From assembly GCA_013153675.1 (NCBI GenBank), contig JAADEA010000038.1, positions 1-5,725 of the forward strand: a stretch of DNA of 5,725 bases, read 5' to 3'. The notes under the pieces were generated by a model. That model did not search any database. It was not told where the DNA came from and saw only the letters and a program-made list of their open reading frames with translations. The first letter of the stretch is position 1; the number at the start of each line of letters is the position of its first letter. Below are positions 1 to 5,433 of this stretch, piece after piece. The translations under genes and the position numbers were made by a program. The stretch comes from Campylobacterota bacterium (GTDB lineage Bacteria > Campylobacterota > Campylobacteria > Campylobacterales > Sulfurovaceae).

Positions 1-19
1 GCTCTTTATCTTTAAACAT
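1..19 (-). CDS. possible 5' end of a divergent minus-strand gene (partial)
   Basis: An ATG on the minus strand (bases 17-19) opens a frame reading M-F-K-D-K-E before the window ends. A purine-rich stretch (AAAGAGA on the minus strand, around 26-32) could act as a weak ribosome binding site, and a perfect TATAAT lies about 60 bases upstream on the same strand. An in-frame minus-strand stop at 38-40 limits how far upstream the start could lie. Six codons are too few to name a product, and the frame could be chance in such AT-rich DNA. Confidence 0.3.
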
Positions 20-78
20 CTTTTTTCTCTTTTTATGTTAAAATTGCTAAATTAGGGAGATGATTAATAAAAAAAGAG

Positions 79-84
79 ATTATA
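79..84 (-). promoter_or_regulatory. candidate -10 box (TATAAT) for the divergent left-edge gene
   Basis: The minus strand reads TATAAT exactly here, about 60 bases upstream of the possible ATG at 17-19. No good TTGACA-like -35 box lies 17 bases further upstream. Campylobacterota housekeeping promoters typically lack a conserved -35 box and rely on the -10 box plus AT-rich periodicity. In a region this AT-rich a chance match is quite possible. Confidence 0.3.
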
Positions 85-120
85 GATATTTTTTACTTTT
101 ATTATTCTTGAAAAATTTAA

Positions 121-150
121 ATAAATTATCAATAAAGTTGGATAAATTAT
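121..150 (+). repeat. direct repeat of ATAAATTAT, 21 bases apart
   Basis: The nine bases ATAAATTAT occur at 121-129 and again at 142-150, so the copies are 21 bases apart, close to two helical turns. They lie just upstream of the short-chain dehydrogenase gene and partly overlap its candidate -10 box. The spacing would suit a dimeric regulator or a pair of sites on one DNA face. The low complexity of the region makes chance a serious alternative. Confidence 0.3.
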
Positions 151-153
151 TAT
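148..153 (+). promoter_or_regulatory. candidate -10 box for the short-chain dehydrogenase gene
   Basis: TATTAT matches the TATAAT consensus at five of six positions. It would place transcription start near base 160, leaving a very short leader that still contains the ribosome binding site at 165-170. There is no convincing -35 box. Other AT-rich hexamers nearby (for example GATAAAT at 141-147) could serve instead. Confidence 0.25.
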
Positions 154-164
154 TTTAGTTTATA

Positions 165-170
165 AAGGGA
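165..170 (+). promoter_or_regulatory. ribosome binding site supporting a GTG start
   Basis: AAGGGA sits five bases before the GTG at 176-178. No in-frame ATG precedes the conserved TGxxxGxG motif of the dehydrogenase, so this site decides for the GTG start. Confidence 0.7.
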
Positions 171-175
171 TTAGA

Positions 176-943
176 GTGAATAATTTTTTAAAAAATAAAA
201 GGGCTTTAATTACTGGGGCTTCATCTGGTATAGGCGAGGCTGTTGCTTTTGAATTAATAAAATATAAGGTTGATTTAGTTTTAAGTGCAAGAGATATGGA
301 TAAATTAAAAAAGCTAAAAGGTGAATTATTAAAAAAAGATTCAAATATTAATATAGAATTGATTGCTTTAGATGTAAGAGATAAAGAGCAAGTTAAAGAG
401 TCTTTTTCAAATATAGATGTAGATATTTTAATAAATAGTGCTGGGCTTGCTTTGGGGTTTGAGCCATTAGATAAAGGAGATTTTGAAGATTGGGATATAA
501 TGATAGATACTAATATTAAAGGGCTTTTATATGTAACCAAATTGATTCTTTCTAAGATGAGAGAAAAAAATAGTGGACATATAGTAAATCTTGGTTCAGT
601 TGCAGGAAAAGTAGCATATCCAAATGGAGGTGTATATTGTGCTACTAAAGCTGCTGTTCACTCTTTAGGAGAGTCATTAAATGCAGATCTTTTTGGAACA
701 AATATTAAAGTATCTACAATTGCTCCAGGAGCAGTAGAGACAAACTTTTCTAATATAAGATTTAAGGGAGATAAAAATAGAGCAAAAGATGTATATAAAG
801 GCTTTATTCCTCTAAGTGCAAAAGATATAGCAGATGCTATTATTTGTATTTTAAATACTCCTCCTCATGTTAATATTCAATATATGGATATTATGCCTAC
901 TGCTCAAAGAAATCCATTTATGTTATATAAAGAGGAAGAGTAA
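176..943 (+). CDS. short-chain dehydrogenase/reductase, YdfG-like
   Basis: This is a classical SDR of 255 residues, the usual family length, and probably a soluble cytoplasmic NADP(H)-dependent oxidoreductase. The cofactor motif TGASSGIG spans residues 13-20, and Arg39 after beta-strand 2 (SARD) favours NADP over NAD. NSAG is at 87-90, with structural Asn113, and the catalytic residues are Ser141, Tyr154 and Lys158 (YCATK). Beyond these generic motifs, the stretches EDWDIMIDTNIKGL (104-117) and NIRFKGD (193-199), and the C-terminal HVNI...MDIMP region (231-241), closely resemble E. coli YdfG, a 3-hydroxy acid dehydrogenase that also reduces malonic semialdehyde. The exact substrate here is not provable from sequence. 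The start is GTG, backed by AAGGGA five bases upstream. The gene stands alone and converges on the methyltransferase fusion gene, so it is probably its own transcription unit. Confidence 0.93.
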   Translation: MNNFLKNKRALITGASSGIGEAVAFELIKYKVDLVLSARDMDKLKKLKGELLKKDSNINIELIALDVRDKEQVKESFSNIDVDILINSAGLALGFEPLDKGDFEDWDIMIDTNIKGLLYVTKLILSKMREKNSGHIVNLGSVAGKVAYPNGGVYCATKAAVHSLGESLNADLFGTNIKVSTIAPGAVETNFSNIRFKGDKNRAKDVYKGFIPLSAKDIADAIICILNTPPHVNIQYMDIMPTAQRNPFMLYKEEE

Positions 944-953
944 AATCTCCTCT
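931..953. terminator. hairpin between convergent genes, possible bidirectional terminator
   Basis: AGAGGA (931-936) pairs with TCCTCT (948-953). With A937 bulged, two more pairs (938-939 with 946-947) close a six-base loop. The hairpin spans the dehydrogenase stop codon and ends just before the stop of the opposing gene. On the plus strand only a short T-run (961-964) follows, seven bases after the stem, and the minus strand continues into TTATATAAC. The tails are imperfect, so termination is plausible but not strongly supported. Confidence 0.35.
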
Positions 954-954
954 A

Positions 955-2106
955 TTAGGCTTTTGTAATAAGAGCTAATCTAATATATCCTTTTGCAAAT
1001 TTAATCTCTTGATAAGACTCTTTATTAAATCCTTCTTTTGCAAGCATCTCTTTTAGATCTCTTTCTATAAAATCTTCTGCTAATGGACATTCAACTTTTC
1101 TAATAAAAAATCTAATAAAAAATGGAGCTTTTGATACATTAAAAGATGAAAAGTCTAATATAGCAAATACTCCTTTTTCTTTTAAGAGATTGAAACTATT
1201 TTTTATAATCTTTTCTCTATTTTCTTGAGTAAATCCATGCAAAACAAAAGAGATAAAGACTAAATCAAACTCTCCTTTTGGTTCTAACTCTTCTAAAATA
1301 CTCTTTTTTATAAGCTTGATTTTTTTATCATTTGCAAATCTTTGATTGAAATTTTCAATCATCTCTTTTGATATCTCATACGCTACTGCTTCAATATCAG
1401 CTCTTTTTTTCATTAATTCAATATTTTTTCCACTTCCAGCTCCCAGATCTGCTATTTTCATCCCATCTTTTAAAGGAAGTTTATCTATTACACTATTTAT
1501 AAACTTTTCATACCATCCAAAGGTAATAATATTTAGTAGCTTATCATAATATTTTGCCTCAAATCCTTTTAGTGCTACTTTTGAGTTTTGTTGAGTTCTT
1601 TTAGATAAATCTACCTCTTCAATAGCTGCTATTGCTCTATCTAAAACTTTTATAGAGAATTTAAAAGGAGGAGTTTTTTGCATATATTGGCAATATTCAT
1701 CTTTAAATTTTGATAGAGTCTCTGGCTCTTCTATCATTAAAATAAAAAATAAAGCTGCTGCTACTCCCCATCCACTTGCAATAATTGCTGTTAGATTTGC
1801 CCATATCATTGAGATAGCCAATGGGAGTAGCATTAAAGCCATATGGATTGGATGTCTCATAAAAGAGTAGATTCCTTTAGTTACTAAACAATCTGGCTCA
1901 AACTCTTTCTTTTTGCAATGTCCAAATTTTTTTAATGTTTTGCCACTAACTGATGCTAAGATTATAGAATAAAGTAGTAAAGCCCATCCTGCTACTTGAA
2001 TCAAAAATCCAAAAAATCCTTTTATTTCAATTTTCCATATAGCTCCTATTAGAATAATTAAGAGCAAAATTATAATCCAATAGGCAAATTTAAATTTCCA
2101 GTTCAT
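955..2106 (-). CDS. fusion: membrane ICMT/PEMT-like methyltransferase plus UbiE-like SAM methyltransferase
   Basis: This 383-residue protein joins two methyltransferase types. Residues 1-150 are an integral-membrane module with hydrophobic segments near 8-23, 32-52, 87-103 and 105-124. It carries the signature of the isoprenylcysteine carboxyl methyltransferase/phospholipid methyltransferase group: GIYSFMRHP (78-86), then EEPE (126-129) and a DEYCQYMQKTPPF tail (136-148). Residues about 182-383 are a Rossmann-fold class I methyltransferase. Its lead-in EAKYYDKLLNIITFGWYEK resembles the UbiE start, motif I is IADLGAGSGKN (218-228), Glu244 is the acidic residue that would hold the SAM ribose, and FDLVFISFVLHGF (280-292) is the motif IV region. 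A charged linker (about 151-181) separates the halves. ATG is preceded by AAGGAG four bases away. Likely substrates are membrane-bound or lipophilic (quinone, lipid or prenyl group), but none can be named. The domain calls are firm; their combined role is unknown. Confidence 0.85.
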   Translation of the reverse strand: MNWKFKFAYWIIILLLIILIGAIWKIEIKGFFGFLIQVAGWALLLYSIILASVSGKTLKKFGHCKKKEFEPDCLVTKGIYSFMRHPIHMALMLLPLAISMIWANLTAIIASGWGVAAALFFILMIEEPETLSKFKDEYCQYMQKTPPFKFSIKVLDRAIAAIEEVDLSKRTQQNSKVALKGFEAKYYDKLLNIITFGWYEKFINSVIDKLPLKDGMKIADLGAGSGKNIELMKKRADIEAVAYEISKEMIENFNQRFANDKKIKLIKKSILEELEPKGEFDLVFISFVLHGFTQENREKIIKNSFNLLKEKGVFAILDFSSFNVSKAPFFIRFFIRKVECPLAEDFIERDLKEMLAKEGFNKESYQEIKFAKGYIRLALITKA

Positions 2107-2110
2107 TTAA

Positions 2111-2116
2111 CTCCTT
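2111..2116 (-). promoter_or_regulatory. ribosome binding site of the methyltransferase fusion
   Basis: The minus strand reads AAGGAG, four bases before the ATG at 2104-2106. This is a full consensus match and confirms that the N-terminal membrane module belongs to the translated protein. Confidence 0.75.
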
Positions 2117-2131
2117 TTATAAATTTGCTTT

Positions 2132-2137
2132 ATTATA
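2132..2137 (-). promoter_or_regulatory. -10 box (TATAAT) of the methyltransferase fusion gene
   Basis: The minus strand has an exact TATAAT, preceded by T-rich DNA (ACTTATATTTAAG). It would start transcription around 2125, about 20 bases before the start codon and just ahead of the AAGGAG site. No clear -35 box is present, as is usual for Campylobacterota. Confidence 0.5.
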
Positions 2138-2154
2138 CTTAAATATAAGTTAGA

Positions 2155-2160
2155 TAAAAT
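2155..2160 (+). promoter_or_regulatory. candidate -10 box for the fabD operon
   Basis: TAAAAT, in the context GATAAAAT, matches TATAAT at five of six positions and would start transcription near 2167. That leaves a leader of about 16 bases holding the AAGGGGA ribosome binding site (2172-2178). It lies about 20 bases from the opposing -10 box, so the two polymerase binding sites overlap and the promoters may compete. TATAAG (2144-2149) is an alternative. Confidence 0.4.
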
Positions 2161-2182
2161 TAGCACTAAAAAAGGGGATTAG

Positions 2183-3127
2183 ATGTCAATTAAGGTAGCT
2201 TTTTTATTTCCTGGACAAGGATCTCAGCAAGTAGGAATGGGGGAGGATTTTTATAATAATTCTCAAGTTGCAAAAGAGTTAGTTGAAGCAGCAAGCGATA
2301 GATTAAAGATAGATTTTAAAGAGCTTTTATTTAAAGAGAATGATCTGTTGTCAAAGACAGAATATACTCAGCCAGCTATTTTTTTAGTTAGTTTAATTGC
2401 TCATAAACTATTTGAAGATGAACTACCAATTAAACCACATTTTGCTTTAGGTCACTCTTTAGGAGAAGTATCTGCAATAGGAGCTCTAAAGGGTGTAGAT
2501 ATTATTGATGGGGTGGAACTTGTTCATATTAGAGGTAAAGAGATGGCAAAAGCTTGTGAGGGGAAAGATGTGGGAATGATGGTTGTTTTAGGATTAGATG
2601 ATGAAAAGGTTGAAGCAATTACAAAAAAAGCTCAAGAAGAGGGCAAGAGTGTATGGGCAGTAAATTATAATACAGTTGGTCAAATTGTAATAGCTGGTAT
2701 TAAAGAGGATTTAATCTCAATTGAGTCACCACTTAAAGAGGCTGGAGCAAAAAGGGTAATGCTTTTAAATATGTCTGTTGCAAGTCATTGTCCTTTATTA
2801 AATAGTGCTAAAGAGCCATTTAAAGAGGTTTTAGAGAGTTATTTAAAAGATGAATTTATCTCTGATGTTATTTCAAATGTAACTGCTAAAAAGTATCATA
2901 CAAAAAGTGAAGCTTTAGAGTTATTGCCAAAACAACTTGTAATGCCTGTTTTGTATAAGCAGTCAATCTTAAATTATGATAATGAGGTAGATTGTTATAT
3001 TGAGTTTGGGCATGGAGCTATCTTAAAGGGATTAAATAGAAAATTGACTAAAAAGCCTCATATTAATATTAGTGATATGAAGAGTTTAGAAGAGGGAATT
3101 AAAAAGATAGAGGAGCTTTCTAAATGA
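2183..3127 (+). CDS. fabD: malonyl-CoA:ACP transacylase FabD
   Basis: This enzyme transfers the malonyl group from CoA to acyl carrier protein, supplying the extender unit for type II fatty acid synthesis in the cytoplasm. At 314 residues it has the normal length. The N-terminal FLFPGQGSQQVGMG (7-20) provides the oxyanion-hole glutamine. The nucleophile elbow GHSLGE (90-95) puts the catalytic serine at Ser92. Arg117 in HIRGKEM is the residue that binds the malonyl carboxylate, and His202 in SHCPL is the catalytic base. The conserved late glutamine is Gln251 (KQLVMPV), followed by LYKQSI where many homologues have a Trp. ATG is preceded by AAGGGGA with four bases between. It is the first gene of the operon, and its stop overlaps the mtn start (ATGA). 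Nothing suggests loss of function. Confidence 0.97.
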   Translation: MSIKVAFLFPGQGSQQVGMGEDFYNNSQVAKELVEAASDRLKIDFKELLFKENDLLSKTEYTQPAIFLVSLIAHKLFEDELPIKPHFALGHSLGEVSAIGALKGVDIIDGVELVHIRGKEMAKACEGKDVGMMVVLGLDDEKVEAITKKAQEEGKSVWAVNYNTVGQIVIAGIKEDLISIESPLKEAGAKRVMLLNMSVASHCPLLNSAKEPFKEVLESYLKDEFISDVISNVTAKKYHTKSEALELLPKQLVMPVLYKQSILNYDNEVDCYIEFGHGAILKGLNRKLTKKPHINISDMKSLEEGIKKIEELSK

Positions 3128-3810
3128 AAATAGCGATTATGGGGGCTATGCCAGAAGAGATAGAGCCAATTTTAGAAAAAATAAAAGATTATAAAAAGAT
3201 AGAATATGGGAAAAATAACTATTATATAGGTAGTTATGCTAATAAAGAGGTTGTAGTTGCATATTCAAAAATAGGTAAAGTATTTGCAGCTTTAACAGCT
3301 GCTATTATGATTGAGCATTTTAAAGCTAATATTTTGCTATTTAGTGGAGTTGCTGGAGCTATAAATCCCAATTTAAAAATTGGAGATTTAATTGTAGCTA
3401 CTAAAGTTGCTCAACACGATTTAGATATTACTGCTTTTGGTCATCCATATGGATATGTTCCAGAGGGAAGTAGATATATTGAAGCTGATAAAAAATTGAT
3501 CTCTTTGGCAAAAGAGATTGCCTCTTTGGAAAATATAGATTTAAAAGAGGGAATTATTGCTACTGGGGATCAGTTTATAGCAAATGAAGAGAGAAAAGAG
3601 TGGATTAAAAGAGAGTTTCAAGCTGATGCAATAGAGATGGAAGGGGGAGCAGTAGCGGTAGTTTGTGATAGTTTAAATGTTCCTTTTTTTATTTTAAGAT
3701 CTATTAGCGATAGTGCTAATATGGATGCAAGTTTTGATTTTGATGAATTTTTAAAGAGCTCTTCTAAAAGAAGTGCTAATTTTATTTTAAAGATGGTAGA
3801 GAAGATTTAA
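3124..3810 (+). CDS. mtn: 5'-methylthioadenosine/S-adenosylhomocysteine nucleosidase (MTAN/Pfs; probable aminodeoxyfutalosine hydrolase)
   Basis: MTAN cleaves adenine from S-adenosylhomocysteine and methylthioadenosine, recycling SAM by-products and feeding the LuxS step where LuxS is present. In Helicobacter and Campylobacter the same enzyme hydrolyses 6-amino-6-deoxyfutalosine in the futalosine route to menaquinone, so a second role is likely here. The 228 residues match the family. MGAMPEE (6-12) ends with Glu12, FSGVAGAINPNLKIGDL spans 73-89, and the ribose-binding IEMEGG (170-175) includes Glu173. SISDSAN (193-199) carries the catalytic aspartate Asp196, and FDEFL is at 206-210. The stretch VAQHDLDITAFGHPYGYVPE strongly resembles the H. 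pylori enzyme as I recall it. The start overlaps the fabD stop by four bases, with AGGAG eight bases upstream. Its stop overlaps the next start by one base (TAATG). Confidence 0.96.
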   Translation: MKIAIMGAMPEEIEPILEKIKDYKKIEYGKNNYYIGSYANKEVVVAYSKIGKVFAALTAAIMIEHFKANILLFSGVAGAINPNLKIGDLIVATKVAQHDLDITAFGHPYGYVPEGSRYIEADKKLISLAKEIASLENIDLKEGIIATGDQFIANEERKEWIKREFQADAIEMEGGAVAVVCDSLNVPFFILRSISDSANMDASFDFDEFLKSSSKRSANFILKMVEKI

Positions 3811-4589
3811 TGAAACAAGCCTCTTTTACCAAAAAATTATTAAGAGTCTTTGGGAAGACTAATGCAAAATATAAGCTTATTAGAGAAGGTGATAGGGTAT
3901 TAGTTGCTCTAAGTGGTGGAAAAGACTCTTTGACAATGGTTCATTTAATTTCAAATTTAAAAAGGCATGCTCCTTTTTCTTTTGATTTTTTAGCTTGCAC
4001 TATTAGTTATGGAATGGAGGGGGAAGATTATACTTTCTTAAAGGAGCATTGCAAGGAGTATAATATTCCTTATGTTGTATATGAGACAAATATATTTGAG
4101 GTGGCTAATGATACAATTAGAGAAAATAGCTCTTATTGTAGCTACTTTTCAAGAATGAGAAGAGGGGCTTTATATAGTTTTGCTCAAAAAGAGGGATTTA
4201 ATAAAGTTGCGTTAGGTCACCATTTTGATGATGCAGTAGAGAGCTTTTTTATGAATCTCTTTTATAATGGAGCTTTGCGTTCAATGGCACCAATTTATAA
4301 AAGTAAATATGATATTGATGTAATAAGACCTCTTATTTTAGCAAGGGAAGAGCAGTTAAGAAATTTTGTTAGAAGTAATAATTTTATTACAATTGGAGAT
4401 GAGGCATGTCCTGCTATGTTAAAGCCAATAAAGCCTCCTTATGTAAGGGAAAAAACAAAAAATTGGCTAAGAGAGATGGAAAAAGATAATCCAGATCTAT
4501 TTAAAAGAATAAAAGCTGCATTTTCAAATATTCATGATGATAGCTTTTTAGATCCTAATAGATTAAAAAGAGGGGATGAAAAGAGGTAG
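3810..4589 (+). CDS. TtcA-like PP-loop ATPase, probable tRNA 2-thiolation enzyme
   Basis: This is an adenylating PP-loop protein of the TtcA/TtuA group. TtcA thiolates cytidine 32 of some tRNAs by activating C2 with ATP and delivering sulfur through an iron-sulfur cluster. The PP-loop is SGGKDS (35-40), GHHFDDAVES (136-145) is the second conserved block, and NSSYCSYFSRMRRGALY (106-122) aligns with the E. coli TtcA segment holding CxxC. VIRPL (171-175) also matches. Of the three cluster cysteines in E. coli TtcA, two appear kept here (Cys110, Cys200 in DEACPAM), while the second of the CxxC pair is Phe113. At 259 residues it is somewhat shorter than the enterobacterial enzyme. Start and previous stop overlap by one base. 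The family is clear; whether it truly makes 2-thiocytidine is uncertain, so I give no symbol. The C. jejuni counterpart I recall also sits after pfs. Confidence 0.85.
   Translation: MKQASFTKKLLRVFGKTNAKYKLIREGDRVLVALSGGKDSLTMVHLISNLKRHAPFSFDFLACTISYGMEGEDYTFLKEHCKEYNIPYVVYETNIFEVANDTIRENSSYCSYFSRMRRGALYSFAQKEGFNKVALGHHFDDAVESFFMNLFYNGALRSMAPIYKSKYDIDVIRPLILAREEQLRNFVRSNNFITIGDEACPAMLKPIKPPYVREKTKNWLREMEKDNPDLFKRIKAAFSNIHDDSFLDPNRLKRGDEKR
4581..4586 (+). promoter_or_regulatory. ribosome binding site deciding the GTG start of the HAD gene
   Basis: AAGAGG ends five bases before the GTG at 4592-4594 and lies within the last codons of the ttcA-like gene. An in-frame stop (TGA, 4577-4579) rules out any start further upstream. 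The first HAD motif begins only five residues after GTG, so no later start would work. Confidence 0.65.
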
Positions 4590-4591
4590 AA

Positions 4592-5413
4592 GTGTTAATT
4601 TTGAGTGATTTAGATTTTACTCTATTAAAGAGTGATATGAGTTTAGGCGAATTTACAAAGAGTGTTTGGAATGAGTTAGCAAAAAAAGAGAAGTTGTCAA
4701 TTGCTACTGCAAGAAGTCTTACAGGTGTAAAGAGCCTATTAAAGGATCTTACTTTAAATGAGCCATTAATATTATTAGATGGTGCATTAATAGCAAAAGC
4801 TAATGGAGAGATAGTTGAAATTTTCTCTATAAAAAAAGATATGGGAGATGAGATTTTAAAATTAGTTAGAGAAAAATTTAATGAATCTCCCTTGATTGTG
4901 GCAATTGAAGAGAGTGAAGAGATATTTTCTTATCCATCAAAATTAAATAGATGTCAAGAGAAGTTGTTAAAGAAATTTCATAATAAAAGAAGAGTATTTT
5001 TACAAGATAAGTATGGCTCATTTAAAGATAATTTAAAGATGGTATATATGGGAGAGAGTGATAAGATTAATGAGATAGAGCTTTTTTTGAAAGAGAAATT
5101 TAATAATAAATTAGAGCTAAAGAGTTCAGATGATCCATATATTGGATGTAGATTTTTGACAGTTTTAAATCCAAAGGGAGATAAGTCTCATGCTTTAAAA
5201 AAATTAGAAGAGATAGAGGGAGTAAAAGTATCTCAAACAATGGTCTTTGGAGATAGTCATAATGATATTGGACTCTTTAGAGTAGCTGGTAAAAAAATAG
5301 CAGTAGCAAATGCTATTGATGAGCTAAAAAAGGCAGCAGATATTGTTTTGCCATGGAGCAATGATGAAGAGGGAGTAGCAAGATATTTAAAAGAGAACTT
5401 TTTAGATCACTAA
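4592..5413 (+). CDS. HAD-superfamily (Cof/HAD-IIB type) phosphatase
   Basis: This is a 273-residue hydrolase with all four HAD motifs. Motif I is DLDFT (6-10), with Asp6 the nucleophile and Asp8 the acid/base. Motif II is IATAR (37-41) with Thr39. Motif III is Lys198 in PKGDKSHAL, and motif IV is GDSHND (220-225), whose Asp221 and Asp225 bind magnesium. The cap of roughly 110 residues between motifs II and III (about 80-190) is the C2 type seen in Cof proteins and in sucrose- and mannosyl-phosphoglycerate phosphatases. LLDGALI (61-67) corresponds to the usual NGA-type loop. Such enzymes dephosphorylate sugar phosphates, cofactors or nucleotides, and the substrate cannot be told from sequence. 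GTG start, two bases after the ttcA-like stop. Last gene of the operon; no obvious functional tie to the others beyond co-transcription. Confidence 0.88.
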   Translation: MLILSDLDFTLLKSDMSLGEFTKSVWNELAKKEKLSIATARSLTGVKSLLKDLTLNEPLILLDGALIAKANGEIVEIFSIKKDMGDEILKLVREKFNESPLIVAIEESEEIFSYPSKLNRCQEKLLKKFHNKRRVFLQDKYGSFKDNLKMVYMGESDKINEIELFLKEKFNNKLELKSSDDPYIGCRFLTVLNPKGDKSHALKKLEEIEGVKVSQTMVFGDSHNDIGLFRVAGKKIAVANAIDELKKAADIVLPWSNDEEGVARYLKENFLDH

Positions 5414-5433
5414 GATAGTTTTGGTGTTTATTT
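5408..5433 (+). terminator. weak intrinsic terminator at the end of the operon
   Basis: CACTAA (5408-5413, including the stop codon) pairs with TTGGTG (5421-5426) through six pairs, one a T-G wobble, around a seven-base loop. A TTTATTT run (5427-5433) follows. The stem is short and weak, but its position and T-tract fit a terminator for the plus-strand operon. It lies within the 14 bases before the converging gene and the last codons of both genes. The reverse direction lacks a T-tract. Confidence 0.4.

Larger units (their letters stand above)
2183..5413 (+). other. four-gene operon fabD - mtn - ttcA-like - HAD phosphatase
   Basis: The four genes run on one strand with junctions of -4, -1 and +2 bases. 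Their ribosome binding sites lie inside the preceding reading frames (for example AGGAG at 3111-3115 and AAGAGG at 4581-4586), and I see no hairpin or promoter-like gap between them. One transcript from the 2107-2182 region with translational coupling is the simplest reading. The fabD-mtn-ttcA order is one I recall from other Campylobacterota, which suggests old conservation rather than recent assembly. Confidence 0.8.

Noticed and set aside
35..55. Six-codon plus-strand frame (ATG at 35, TAG at 53-55)
   Set aside because: It is too short and has no ribosome binding site; chance in AT-rich DNA.
1..175. tRNA, small RNA, riboswitch or CRISPR content in the left intergenic region
   Set aside because: There is no cloverleaf, no GC-rich stem, no repeat-spacer pattern and no known riboswitch core; only AT-rich simple sequence.
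160..540. Minus-strand open frame of 126 codons
   Set aside because: It lies entirely opposite the well-supported dehydrogenase gene, has a Ser/Ile/Leu/Phe-rich composition typical of an antisense shadow, and shows no recognisable motif.
1346..1549. Plus-strand open frame of 67 codons
   Set aside because: It is antisense to the UbiE-like domain, low in complexity (Ser/Ile/Phe-rich), and lacks a convincing ribosome binding site; it is a shadow of the real gene.
955..2106. The fusion being two adjacent genes or a sequencing artefact
   Set aside because: The frame is continuous from the consensus ribosome binding site through the linker to the stop, with no internal stop and no strong internal start before the second domain.
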